60,487 nt of DNA from Hyphomicrobiales bacterium (GTDB lineage: Bacteria > Pseudomonadota > Alphaproteobacteria > Rhizobiales > NORP267). The stretch spans positions 1-60,487 of the forward strand of contig JAUYJB010000130.1 in the NCBI GenBank assembly GCA_030688605.1, given 5' to 3'. A model generated the notes under the pieces. It was given only the letters and a program-made list of their open reading frames with translations, searched no databases and had not been told where the DNA came from. Positions 1-9,894 of this stretch are shown here, in pieces (position 1 is the first letter of the stretch; each line of letters starts with the position of its first letter). Made by a program: the position numbers and the translations under genes.

Positions 1-1811
<1,811 letters not shown>

Positions 1812-1815
1812 GGGG

Positions 1816-2733
1816 CTAGCCGGCGACAGCGGCTTGCGCCGCCGCCTTGACCGGGCGCACGCCGAGCAGGTGGCAGATGGCGAACACCAGATTGGACCGG
1901 TTCATGGTGTAGAAATGGAACTGGCGCACGCCGCGCTCCATCAGCCCGAGAACCTGCTCGGCCGCCACGGCGGCGGCGATCAGCCGGCGCGTCTCCGGGT
2001 CCTCGTCGAGCCCGTCGAAACGGTCGGCAAGCCAGGGTGGAATGTGGGTGCCGCAGCGGGCGGCGAATTTCGCCGTCTGGCGGACATTCAGCACCGGCAG
2101 GATGCCCGGCACGATGGGGATGTCGATGCCGTTTGCGCGGACCATGTCGACAAAGCGGAAATAATAGTCGCTGACGAAGAAGAACTGGGTGATGGCGCGG
2201 CTCGCCCCGGCGTCGATCTTGGCCTTCAGCATGTCCATGTCCATGGCGAAGTTCGGCGATTCCGGGTGTTTCTCCGGATAGCAGGCGACGGAGATCTCGA
2301 AATCGGCGATGCGCTTGACTCCGCCGACGAGATCGGCGGCGTTGACGTAGCCGTCGGCATAGGGCGTGTAGCGCTCGCCGGCGCCGCCCGGCGGGTCGCC
2401 GCGCAGGGCCACGATGTGGCGCACGCCGGCCCGCCAATAGTCGCCGATCACCTTGTTGACCTCCTTGCGGGTCGCGGCGATGCAGGTGAGATGCGCCGCC
2501 GGCCTGAGCGTTGTGTCGGCCAGCATCCGCTGTACCGTCGCGTGGGTGCGTTCGCGAGTCGAGCCTCCGGCGCCGTAGGTGACCGACACGAAAGCGGGGT
2601 CGAGTGGCGCCAACCGCTCGATCGCGCTCCACAGGCTGCGCTCCATCTCCTCGGTCTTCGGCGGGAAGAACTCGAAGGAGACCTTGATCCCGTGCTTGCC
2701 GGCCAAGGCGGTTGCGGGCGGCGCGGCGCTCAT
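1816..2733 (-). CDS. metF: 5,10-methylenetetrahydrofolate reductase
   Basis: MetF is the flavoenzyme that reduces 5,10-methylene-THF to 5-methyl-THF, the methyl donor for MetH encoded next to it. The 305-residue product has the family landmarks: [14 protein letters not shown] near residue 17 (with the catalytic Glu), [37 protein letters not shown] and VPGILPVLN. An open frame extends further upstream, but the ATG at 2733 fits the family length and overlaps the stop of the regulator gene by 4 bp (ATGA), indicating translational coupling. The order regulator-metF-metH on one strand makes this a one-carbon/methionine operon. Confidence 0.97.
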   Translation of the reverse strand: MSAAPPATALAGKHGIKVSFEFFPPKTEEMERSLWSAIERLAPLDPAFVSVTYGAGGSTRERTHATVQRMLADTTLRPAAHLTCIAATRKEVNKVIGDYWRAGVRHIVALRGDPPGGAGERYTPYADGYVNAADLVGGVKRIADFEISVACYPEKHPESPNFAMDMDMLKAKIDAGASRAITQFFFVSDYYFRFVDMVRANGIDIPIVPGILPVLNVRQTAKFAARCGTHIPPWLADRFDGLDEDPETRRLIAAAVAAEQVLGLMERGVRQFHFYTMNRSNLVFAICHLLGVRPVKAAAQAAVAG

Positions 2734-3752
2734 CGGACCTCCTCCAGGGGCCGAGCCTCGGCCGGGCGCGGGCGGGTCGCTTTGCCGGGAACCTCGGCCA
2801 GCCACAGTGAGACGATGAGCCCGGTGCCGGCGGCCGTCTCCGGGGGGCTGAGCTCGCTGTGCAGCCCCAAACGCAGACCTGCGGACGCGATCCATTTCGC
2901 GACCTCGCCGGCCGCGAAACCGAGCCGGCGGTGAGCCTGCTCCTGGCGCAGAAACTCCAGATCATGCGGCGCGAAATCGACGATCAGGAGGAGCCCGCCG
3001 GGGCGCAGCATCCGCGCCGCCTCGCCGATGGCGCGCGCCGGATCGTCGAGATAGTGCAGCACCTGGTGGATGGTCACCACGTCAAAGCTCGCCGCCTCGA
3101 ACGGCAGCGCGTAGAGGTCGCCGTGGCGCACCTGGCAGTGGCCGTAGCCGGCCGCGTCCAGCTTGGCGCGGGCAACCGACAGCATCTCGTGGGAGAGGTC
3201 GATGCCGACGCCGCGCCGGATGTGGGGCGCCAGCAGCTCGAGCACACGGCCGGTGCCGGTGCCGAGATCGAGCAGGCGGTCGAACGGCCTCTCGCCGATC
3301 ACCTCCAGCATCGCGCGCTCGACCTCAGCCTCGTCGACATGCAGCGCCCGCAGCCGGTCCCAATCGCCGGCCTGGGCGCGGAAATAGACTGCCGCGCCCG
3401 CGGCGCGCTCCTCTTTGACCGCGGTAAGCCTTTCAAGGTCGCGGGCGATGACCGCTTCACCGGGATCGACGAGCCCGACGATCCCCTGCGCCAGCGCCGA
3501 TTGAGGCCCGCTCTCGGCAAGCCGGTAGAACACCCAGCTTCCCTCGCGGAAGCGATCGATCAGACCCGCCTCCGTCAACAGCTTCAGATGACGGCTGATG
3601 CGCGGCTGGCTTTGGCCGAGGATCTGGGTCAGATCCTTGACGTTGAGGTCGCCCCGCGCCAGCAGCGCCAACAGGCGCAGCCGGGTCGGATCGCCGCCGG
3701 CGCGCAGGCCGGCAAGCAGCGGCTCAAGCCTCATTTGGCGTTGTTTGATCAT
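2730..3752 (-). CDS. ArsR-family regulator fused to a SAM-dependent methyltransferase domain (SahR-like)
   Basis: A 340-residue two-domain protein. Residues 1-90 form an ArsR-type winged helix (GDPTRLRLLALLARGDLNV, then a recognition helix near QSQPRISRHLKLL). It lacks the metal-binding Cys motif of arsenic sensors. Residues 150-260 form a class I methyltransferase fold, with motif I DLGTGTG at 162-168 and VVTIHQVLHYL further on. This architecture beside metF/metH matches what I recall of SahR, an S-adenosylhomocysteine-responsive repressor of the methionine cycle in Proteobacteria. In that case the methyltransferase fold senses SAM/SAH rather than methylating a target (inference). The perfect palindrome at 3794-3809 lies 41 bp upstream of its start, suggesting autoregulation of the whole operon. 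Confidence 0.88.
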   Translation of the reverse strand: MIKQRQMRLEPLLAGLRAGGDPTRLRLLALLARGDLNVKDLTQILGQSQPRISRHLKLLTEAGLIDRFREGSWVFYRLAESGPQSALAQGIVGLVDPGEAVIARDLERLTAVKEERAAGAAVYFRAQAGDWDRLRALHVDEAEVERAMLEVIGERPFDRLLDLGTGTGRVLELLAPHIRRGVGIDLSHEMLSVARAKLDAAGYGHCQVRHGDLYALPFEAASFDVVTIHQVLHYLDDPARAIGEAARMLRPGGLLLIVDFAPHDLEFLRQEQAHRRLGFAAGEVAKWIASAGLRLGLHSELSPPETAAGTGLIVSLWLAEVPGKATRPRPAEARPLEEVR

Positions 3753-3793
3753 CCTCGGTCGGCGCCTCCGCGCCCCGCTTCAGAGATACCCAT

Positions 3794-3809
3794 ATAAAGA
3801 TATCTTTAT
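3794..3809. promoter_or_regulatory. Perfect 16-bp palindrome, probable operator of the methionine operon
   Basis: ATAAAGATATCTTTAT reads identically on both strands with no spacer. It stands out as an AT-only-core element in GC-rich surroundings, 41 bp upstream of the ArsR/methyltransferase start. Size, symmetry and position fit an ArsR-family dimer site. Control of regulator-metF-metH from here is inferred. Confidence 0.7.
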
Positions 3810-3891
3810 TTTCAGGCCACAGACACATAGCCGAGTGTCCCGTCCGGCGCAAGAGGCGAATGGGATTCGTCCCACCGCGGGGCAAGTCCGA

Positions 3892-4815
3892 TCAAAGCCT
3901 TCCCCGCCGCCGGAGCCACGCCACCGGCCGCCCGTCTATGGCCGCGAGCCCGGCCGCGATCATCGCCATGCCGGCGAGATGCTGCGCCTGCAGCGTCTCG
4001 CCGAGGAGGCCCATGCCGAGCGCCGTTGCGCTGATCGGGATCAGGAAGGTCACGAGCAGAAGGTTGACGGCGCCGGACGTGGCGAGCAGGCGGAAATAGA
4101 GAATATAGGCGACCGCCGTCGAGGCCAGCGCCAGGCCGAAAATGGCCCCGATGGCGGCTGCCGACGGCATCGGCAACGTCCACGGCCGGTCGACTGCGAG
4201 CGCCACGGGCAGCATCATGACGCTGGTCATCGTCAACTGGCCCGTCGCGACTTGTGATGGCCGGATGCCGGAAAAGCGCCTGCCGTAAATCCCGGTTGAG
4301 GCATAGCAGACCGCCGCGCCGACGACGGCGAGCTGTGCCAGAAGCGCGCCGCCGAGCCCCGACAGCGCCTCGATGCCGATCATAACGGCAACCCCGATAA
4401 AGCCGAGCGCGACGCCGACAGCGCGCAGGCCCGTCAGCTTTTCGTCCGCGGTCAGCCAATGGGCGAGCAGCACCGTCCAGATCGGCGTCGTCGCGTTGAG
4501 AATCGAGGCGAGGCTGCCGCTGATCTGCGTCTGTCCCCAGGAGATCAGGCTGAAGGGAACGAGATTGTTGAACAGGCCCATGACCGCGAAAGCGCCCCAC
4601 AGGCGAAGGCTGGCGGGCAAGCGCCGGCCGGTCGCGAAGATGTAGACGTGCAGCGCAACCGCCGCCAAGGCCACGCGCAGCAATACCAGCGTCAGCGGCG
4701 GCAGGTCGTCAAGCGCCACCTCGATGAAGAAGAACGTGCCGCCCCACAGGAGCGACAGCGTCACCAGCATCGCCCACTGGGCAGTACCCATCGTCATGGC
4801 CGGCGTCTTGTTCAT
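3892..4815 (-). CDS. EamA/DMT-family transporter
   Basis: A 307-residue integral membrane protein of the drug/metabolite transporter superfamily with the usual ten hydrophobic segments arranged as two EamA repeats. The first starts at WAMLVTLSLLWGGTFFF near residue 14 and the second begins around LAQLAVVGAAVCYASTGIY. Members export amino acids, metabolites or drugs across the inner membrane; nothing here fixes the substrate. The ATG at 4815 was chosen because the longer open frame upstream is low-complexity Arg/Pro-rich shadow sequence. It stands alone, 76 bp from the B3/4 gene on the same strand. Confidence 0.85.
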   Translation of the reverse strand: MNKTPAMTMGTAQWAMLVTLSLLWGGTFFFIEVALDDLPPLTLVLLRVALAAVALHVYIFATGRRLPASLRLWGAFAVMGLFNNLVPFSLISWGQTQISGSLASILNATTPIWTVLLAHWLTADEKLTGLRAVGVALGFIGVAVMIGIEALSGLGGALLAQLAVVGAAVCYASTGIYGRRFSGIRPSQVATGQLTMTSVMMLPVALAVDRPWTLPMPSAAAIGAIFGLALASTAVAYILYFRLLATSGAVNLLLVTFLIPISATALGMGLLGETLQAQHLAGMAMIAAGLAAIDGRPVAWLRRRGRL

Positions 4816-4891
4816 GGCGCTCGCAGCATGGCCCCTCGCTGCCCGGCCCGCCACCCGTTCCTTGCGCCGGCAGGCATCGGAAAGCGCCCTT

Positions 4892-5599
4892 CTATGCCGC
4901 AAGCGCGGCGACCGGCGCCGCGGCCGAGACGCGCGTGACGGCAACCCGCGCCGCGCAATGGGCGATGAGCAGCGCCTCAAGATCGGCGATCGCGGCTGCA
5001 AGGTCTCCGCAACCGTTGGCCTGCACGGTGACGACCGCGCGCCGGGTCTCAGGCGACACCAGGGAGCGCGCGTCCTGGCGCCAGTTCCAGCGCCGGCACA
5101 GCACCTTCTCGCTGTCCGCATAGACCACCTCGCCCGCCTTCGGCGGGTCCTCGGACGGGCCCTCGCCGCCCGCCATGTCGAGAAAGCTGTCGCCGGAACG
5201 CGCATAGCGGAAGGCGATGTCGCCAACCACCTGGTCGAGATCGTCGGCGCCGAGCGGCAGCACATGGGCGAGCGAGACCGCGTTGTAGGCATCGACGAAA
5301 CCGTTGATGGCCGGAAGCTCGCGGCTGGCGAGCACGTTCTTGACCAGCCGCTCGACCGAGGAGCGGTAACTGGTCTTCTTGATGCCGAACTGGCGGTAGG
5401 TCCGTCGCCAGGCGGCGATGCCGGGAATTCGCGACAACTCCGTGCCGGCCCACAGCGCCCGGCAATCCGCCTCGCGCCTGGAAATTTCGGCGGCGAGCGC
5501 CGGAGGACGCCCCTCGCCTATTTGCAAGCCCGTGGCGATCACGACGCCGGCAGTGAATTCCGAGAAGTCAGCGGCAATTTCGGAGATATCGATCTTCAT
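4892..5599 (-). CDS. Free-standing B3/4 domain protein
   Basis: A 235-residue cytoplasmic protein resembling the B3/B4 domain of the phenylalanyl-tRNA synthetase beta subunit, in which that domain hydrolyses mischarged Tyr-tRNA(Phe). Visible family features are an N-terminal ISxxxxxF segment, the helix WRRTYRQFGIKKTSYRSSVERL (residues 84-105), PAINGFVDAYNAVSL, and a late GGEGPSEDPPKAGEVVYAD stretch followed by RRWNWRQDAR. No synthetase core is attached. Stand-alone members are common in bacteria, but their role (trans-editing or sugar/nucleotide binding) is not settled. It is divergently transcribed from the membrane methyltransferase at 5668. Confidence 0.78.
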   Translation of the reverse strand: MKIDISEIAADFSEFTAGVVIATGLQIGEGRPPALAAEISRREADCRALWAGTELSRIPGIAAWRRTYRQFGIKKTSYRSSVERLVKNVLASRELPAINGFVDAYNAVSLAHVLPLGADDLDQVVGDIAFRYARSGDSFLDMAGGEGPSEDPPKAGEVVYADSEKVLCRRWNWRQDARSLVSPETRRAVVTVQANGCGDLAAAIADLEALLIAHCAARVAVTRVSAAAPVAALAA

Positions 5600-5667
5600 G
5601 GGCCCGGGCTGGAGAATTGGCCGGCCATTGACGCCGCACCGGTCGCGGATGGATCATCGGGCCTGTC

Positions 5668-6135
5668 ATGAGCCCCGAAAAGGATATCCCCGGCGTGTGG
5701 GTGCCGCCACCGCTGATCTATCTGGCCGGATTCGCGATCGGGCTGGTCCTCGATTTGCTGCGGCCGGTGCCAGTTCTGCCGCAGGCCGTTCAGTACTCCG
5801 CCGGCTTCGCGCTGATCGCCATCGGCTTCGCTATCGCGGCGCTTGGCTTTCGCGAGTTCGTGCGGGTCAAGACCCCGTTCGACCCTTATCAACCGACCCA
5901 GGACGTCATCACTTCGGGCCCTTTCCGCTATTCGCGAAATCCGCTCTATCTGTCGCTCGCCACGCTCTATAGCGGCACCGCGATCGCCATCGACGGCATT
6001 TGGATCGTGGCCATGCTCGTGCCGACGTTGATCGTCCTCCACTATGGCGTCATCCTGGCCGAAGAGGCCTATTTGGAGCGCAAGTTCCCCGATACCTATC
6101 TTCCCTACAAGGCGCGCGTGCGCCGCTGGTTCTGA
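5668..6135 (+). CDS. Isoprenylcysteine carboxyl methyltransferase-like membrane methyltransferase
   Basis: A 155-residue membrane protein with about four hydrophobic segments and the C-terminal signature of the ICMT/PEMT/NnrU-like methyltransferase group. TSGPFRYSRNPLYLSL (residues 91-106) is followed by EEAYLERKFPDTYLPYKAR before a short basic tail; in studied members these two segments bind S-adenosylmethionine. The likely substrate is a lipid or membrane small molecule, but the sequence does not say which. trmO starts 6 bp after the stop, so the two genes are probably co-expressed. Confidence 0.8.
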   Translation: MSPEKDIPGVWVPPPLIYLAGFAIGLVLDLLRPVPVLPQAVQYSAGFALIAIGFAIAALGFREFVRVKTPFDPYQPTQDVITSGPFRYSRNPLYLSLATLYSGTAIAIDGIWIVAMLVPTLIVLHYGVILAEEAYLERKFPDTYLPYKARVRRWF

Positions 6136-6141
6136 GGCCCG

Positions 6142-6672
6142 ATGAGCGACGACGATTTCGAACCCCCGCGCCGCGGCGAGAAGGTGATCGAGCTGCCGCC
6201 GGCCGACGATGCCGGGCTGATCTTCATCGGCCGCATCCGCACCCCGTGGACCGACCGCCACGAGGCGCCGCGCAACGCGATGGAATCGGAGGCGATCTGC
6301 ACCGTCGAGCTCGACGCCCGCTATGTCGAGGGGCTCCAATCGCTCAACAGCTCGACCCACCTGATCCTGCTCTACTGGCTCGACAAGGCGCGGCGCGACC
6401 TTATCGTCCAGAGCCCGCGCCACGACGACAAAACGCACGGGGTCTTCGCGCTGAGATCGCCGGTGCGCCCGAATCCGATCGGGCTTGCCGTCGTCGACCT
6501 GTTGGGAATCGACGCCAACGTGCTCACCATCCGCCATATCGACTGCCTCGACGGCACGCCGCTGCTCGACATCAAGCCCTATTTCGCCCATTCCGATTCC
6601 AAGCCCGAGGCCGATGTCGGCTGGCACAGAGAGCGCACCAAGCCCCTCAAGCCGCGCGGCCGCAAGCGGTAG
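6142..6672 (+). CDS. trmO: TrmO/TsaA-family tRNA methyltransferase (m6t6A37)
   Basis: The 176-residue protein belongs to the TsaA/TrmO (YaeB) family, which N6-methylates the t6A37 residue of certain threonine tRNAs using SAM. Diagnostic pieces are FIGRIRTPW near residue 29, LILLYWLDKARRDL, the strongly conserved GVFALRSPVRPNPIGL (residues 100-115) and LDGTPLLDIKPYF near 143. It is shorter than the E. coli enzyme (about 235 residues), which has an extra C-terminal domain, but this single-domain form is common. The basic tail KPLKPRGRKR may help bind RNA (inference). Confidence 0.85.
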   Translation: MSDDDFEPPRRGEKVIELPPADDAGLIFIGRIRTPWTDRHEAPRNAMESEAICTVELDARYVEGLQSLNSSTHLILLYWLDKARRDLIVQSPRHDDKTHGVFALRSPVRPNPIGLAVVDLLGIDANVLTIRHIDCLDGTPLLDIKPYFAHSDSKPEADVGWHRERTKPLKPRGRKR

Positions 6673-6765
6673 GTGCAACATTGCGCCAAGTTTCCTATCT
6701 ACAAGGGACGGGCGCAGCCCGGGCGCAACTGACGGCTGTTCAAGCGAAACCTTGAGGGGCACGCC

Positions 6766-8613
6766 ATGGCCATCGAAAAGAAGACACAAATCAATTTGTG
6801 GTACGCGCTGTTCGCGCTCGGCGTGGTATTCCTGTTCCAGGCTTGGTTCGCCAGTACGCGGCAGGTCCAGCAGATCCCCTACTCGCAATTCATCGTGCTG
6901 CTCGATGCCGGCCAGGTGGAAAGCGTCGAGGTGGGCGACACCTATCTCACCGGCAAGCTGACGACGCCGACCGCCGAGGGCAAGGAGCTCTTCGTCACCA
7001 CCCGCGTCGAACCGGACATCGCCGACGAGCTCGCCAAGCGCGGCGTCAAGTTCGAAGGCGTGGTCCAGAATACATTCCTGACCCAACTCCTCTCCTGGAT
7101 CGTGCCGGTGCTGTTCTTCTTTGGCCTGTGGGCTTTCTTCATCCGCGGTTTCGCCGAAAAACAGGGTCTCGGCGGCTTCATGACCGTCGGCAAGTCGAAG
7201 GCCAAGGTCTATGTCGAGAAGGACACCAAGGTGACCTTCGCCGACGTCGCCGGCGTCGACGAAGCGAAGGCCGAGCTGCAGGAGATCGTCGCCTTCCTCA
7301 AGGACCCGGAAAGCTATGGCCGCCTCGGCGCGAGGCTGCCGAAGGGCATTCTTCTGGTCGGCCCGCCCGGCACCGGCAAGACGCTGTTGGCGCGCGCCGT
7401 CGCCGGCGAGGCGGGCGTGCCGTTCTATTCCATCTCCGGCTCCGAATTCGTCGAGATGTTCGTCGGCGTAGGCGCAGCCCGGGTCCGCGATCTGTTCGAG
7501 CAGGCGCGCAAGGCCGCTCCCTGCATCATCTTCATCGACGAGTTGGACGCACTCGGCCGCTCGCGCACAATCGGCGGGCCGATGGGCGGCCATGACGAGA
7601 AGGAGCAGACGCTGAACCAGCTCCTCGCCGAGCTCGACGGCTTCGATCCCTCCTCCGGCATCGTGCTGTTGGCGGCCACCAACCGGCCGGAGATCCTCGA
7701 CGCGGCGCTGCTGCGCGCCGGACGCTTCGACCGCCAAGTTCTGGTTGACCGGCCAGACAAGCCGGGGCGCATCGCGATCCTCAAGGTGCACGCCAAGAAG
7801 GTGAAGCTGGCGACGGAGGTCGAGCTTGAACAGGTCGCAGCGCTCACCACGGGCTTCACCGGCGCCGATCTCGCCAACCTGGTCAACGAGGCGGCGATCA
7901 TCGCCACAAGGCGCAAGGGCGAGCGCGTGACGCTCGACGACTTCACCGCGGCGATCGAGCGCATCGTCGCCGGCATCGAGAAGCGCGGCCGTCTGCTCAA
8001 CCCCAAGGAGCGCGAAATCGTCGCCTATCACGAGATGGGCCATGCGCTGGTCGCGGCCTCCCTTCACGGCGTCGACCCGGTGCACAAGGTCTCGATCATC
8101 CCGCGCGGCATCGGCGCGCTCGGCTACACCATCCAGCGCCCGACCGAGGATCGCTTCCTGATCTCGACCGAAGACCTCAAGGCCAAGATGGCGGTGCTGA
8201 TGGGCGGGCGCGCCTCGGAGCGGCTTGTCTTCAACGAGATCTCGACGGGCGCCGCCGACGATCTGGAAAAGGTCTCGGGTATCGCTCTCGACATGGTCAC
8301 CCGCTACGGCATGACCGGCGAGGATGTCGGCCAGGTTGTCTATCGCGAACGACCGCCCGCCTTCCTCGGCCAGGTCGCCATGGGCCCGCAGCCGCGCGGC
8401 GAATATTCCGAAGCGACGGCGCGCGAGATCGACCTTGCCGTGCGCCGGCTGGTGGACGAAGCCTTCGCCAAGGCGACCGAGACCTTGAAAAAGCGCCGCA
8501 AGGACTTGGAGGCAGGCGTTAAGCTCCTGCTCGAAAAAGAGGTGCTGACGGCGGATGAGTTCCCGGCGCTGAAACCCGCCTCCCCGCCGCCGGAGACGAA
8601 GGCGGCGGAATGA
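6766..8613 (+). CDS. ftsH: FtsH-type membrane AAA+ zinc protease (HEMGH variant)
   Basis: A 615-residue membrane-anchored ATP-dependent protease that degrades unassembled or damaged membrane proteins and regulators. Two membrane segments (residues 12-30 and about 108-128) flank a small periplasmic domain. The AAA module has Walker A GPPGTGKT at 199-206, Walker B IIFIDELDALGRSR, and the arginine-finger region LLRAGRFDRQVLVDRPD. The zinc site is HEMGH at 422-426 instead of the usual HEAGH; HExxH is intact, so activity is expected. The Met variant marks a second FtsH clade, so the genome probably also carries the canonical copy elsewhere (inference). A good ribosome site (GAGGGG) precedes the ATG. 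Confidence 0.93.
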   Translation: MAIEKKTQINLWYALFALGVVFLFQAWFASTRQVQQIPYSQFIVLLDAGQVESVEVGDTYLTGKLTTPTAEGKELFVTTRVEPDIADELAKRGVKFEGVVQNTFLTQLLSWIVPVLFFFGLWAFFIRGFAEKQGLGGFMTVGKSKAKVYVEKDTKVTFADVAGVDEAKAELQEIVAFLKDPESYGRLGARLPKGILLVGPPGTGKTLLARAVAGEAGVPFYSISGSEFVEMFVGVGAARVRDLFEQARKAAPCIIFIDELDALGRSRTIGGPMGGHDEKEQTLNQLLAELDGFDPSSGIVLLAATNRPEILDAALLRAGRFDRQVLVDRPDKPGRIAILKVHAKKVKLATEVELEQVAALTTGFTGADLANLVNEAAIIATRRKGERVTLDDFTAAIERIVAGIEKRGRLLNPKEREIVAYHEMGHALVAASLHGVDPVHKVSIIPRGIGALGYTIQRPTEDRFLISTEDLKAKMAVLMGGRASERLVFNEISTGAADDLEKVSGIALDMVTRYGMTGEDVGQVVYRERPPAFLGQVAMGPQPRGEYSEATAREIDLAVRRLVDEAFAKATETLKKRRKDLEAGVKLLLEKEVLTADEFPALKPASPPPETKAAE

Positions 8614-8764
8614 AGCGCCGCGGCACGCGATTCGATTAGCCGATCTCCAATTCACCGCTTTTTTACCATCTTTTGCTGTCATATGAGCGAATGACGCCAA
8701 ACCCTACGGGGGATTGACGTCACTCGCTCTAGCGGCGACCATGGGCGGGCGCGATAGGTGACGG

Positions 8765-9388
8765 GTGAACAGGGCGATGGGCACACACCCCGCATTCGGC
8801 AAGGTGACGCGCCGCGCAGCGATGCGCGGTCTTGCTGCCTTGTTCGCAGCGCCGTTGATCGGCGGCGCCCCGCGCGCCGTCCGCGCCGCCGGCGGGCCCG
8901 CCGTCGCCTATATGAAGAGCCGCGTCAAGAATGACCTGTTCGCGGCGGCCCGCGCCAAGACCACCGATTCCTTCCTGCGCGCCATCAACCGCCACGCCGA
9001 CCTCGACGCGATCGCGCGCTATTCGCTGGGCACCTATTCCAGCCGCCTGACCCCGCCCATGAGCAACCGCCTCCGCCGCGGCGTCGCCGGCTTCATGGCC
9101 CGCTATTTCGCCATTCAGGCGAACGACTATCCGGTGGTGCGCGCCGACTTCCTGGGCGAATACCCCTATGGCGAGGACGACGTGGTGGTGCAAACGCGCA
9201 TCCAGCTCAAGTCCGGAGCCTCCTATTCCGTCGATTGGCTGATGTCGGCGCGCGGCCACGGCTACAAGATCCGCGACGTGCGCGTCTACGGTCTCTGGCT
9301 GTCGCCGTTTCAGCGCGCGCTGTTCACGCGCTACATCGCCGAAAACGGCGGCGACCTGACGGCACTGCTGGCCGCCCTCAGGGTCTAG
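8765..9388 (+). CDS. MlaC/Ttg2D-family periplasmic phospholipid-binding protein
   Basis: A 207-residue exported protein. The N-terminus TRRAAMRGLAALFAAPLIGG with paired arginines looks like a Tat-type or Sec signal ending at about residue 43 (AVRAAGG). The mature part follows the MlaC pattern: LDAIARYSLGTYSSRLTP near residue 80, a FMARYFA helix, then VQTRIQLKSGASYSVDWLM, YKIRDVRVYGLWLSPFQRALF and a final ENGGDLTALLAALR helix. MlaC proteins carry phospholipids between outer- and inner-membrane Mla complexes. No mlaABDEF genes are adjacent, so it is an orphan. The start is taken as GTG 8765 (AGGTGACG upstream); ATG 8777 is the alternative. Confidence 0.85.
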   Translation: MNRAMGTHPAFGKVTRRAAMRGLAALFAAPLIGGAPRAVRAAGGPAVAYMKSRVKNDLFAAARAKTTDSFLRAINRHADLDAIARYSLGTYSSRLTPPMSNRLRRGVAGFMARYFAIQANDYPVVRADFLGEYPYGEDDVVVQTRIQLKSGASYSVDWLMSARGHGYKIRDVRVYGLWLSPFQRALFTRYIAENGGDLTALLAALRV

Positions 9389-9434
9389 GTCGGTTCCTGG
9401 TAATAGGGGACCAATTTGATGGAGCCAAATCGGT

Positions 9435-9755
9435 TCATCCGGCAAGCCTGTCAACCGCTTCGCCGATCGCCGCCGCAGCCGCCGCGTCGTTCTTCTTGCC
9501 CCGCTTCACATACGGCTTCACGCAGGACGGCGCGATCATGCGGACCTCGTGGCCCAGCTTGCCCAGCGCGCGCCCCCAGTGGTGCGCCGTGCCGCACGCC
9601 TCGAGGCCTGCGACGCACGGCTCAACCGCCGCGAAAAACCGCAACACCTCGCTCCGCCGCAACCGTTTGCGTATAACCGCAACGCCGCTCCCATCGACGC
9701 CGTGAACCTGAAATACCCGCTTGGCATGATCGAGACCAAGGGTGCCAACCTGCAT
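9435..9755 (-). pseudogene. IS110-family transposase, truncated N-terminal fragment
   Basis: The 106-residue frame starts MQVGTLGLDHAKRVFQVHGV and continues with VIRKRLRRSEVLRFFAAVEP, GLEACGTAHHWGRALGKLGHEV and PSCVKPYVKRGKKNDAAAA. This is the N-terminal RuvC-like (DEDD) half of IS110 transposases. The first Asp (LGLDHAK) and the Glu of GLEAC are kept, but the usual TDAADAEAI Asp pair has become NDAAAAAAI, and homology stops shortly after, at a stop codon at 9437. The C-terminal transposase domain with its catalytic Ser is missing, so the element cannot move. It sits between the MlaC gene and the aldolase-SDR gene. Confidence 0.82.
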
Positions 9756-9894
9756 GTCGGACGGCTCCTCTCGCAAGGTGGCGCTCAATAGCAGCCTCGT
9801 TCTGGCACATTGCGATGCCGTTGAGCAGGGGCCGTCCACCCCATCATGGCCGGGCTTGATGTTCGGTCCGGGGGTGACGATGATTGCAATGAGT
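9756..9894 (-). mobile_element. Probable non-coding left end of the decayed IS110 element
   Basis: The 139 bp upstream of the transposase fragment and just past the stop of the aldolase-SDR gene contain no credible gene. In IS110-group elements the region upstream of the transposase is the left end and encodes the bridge (seeker) RNA. The run GTCCACCCCATCATGGCCGG near 9836 looks like IS-derived sequence from memory, but I cannot mark the exact element boundary or fold an RNA here. Confidence 0.4.

Noticed and set aside
3753-3891. SAM or SAH riboswitch upstream of the methionine operon
   Set aside because: The leader between the palindrome and the regulator start is only about 41 bases and I see no SAM-II or SAH riboswitch pattern. 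Control by the ArsR-type protein explains the region.
5596-8700. Very long minus-strand open frame (1034 codons) opposite trmO and ftsH
   Set aside because: It is the antisense shadow of clearly recognised genes in a GC-rich genome. The translation is Asp/Arg/Gly/Leu-rich with no domain and spans several real genes.
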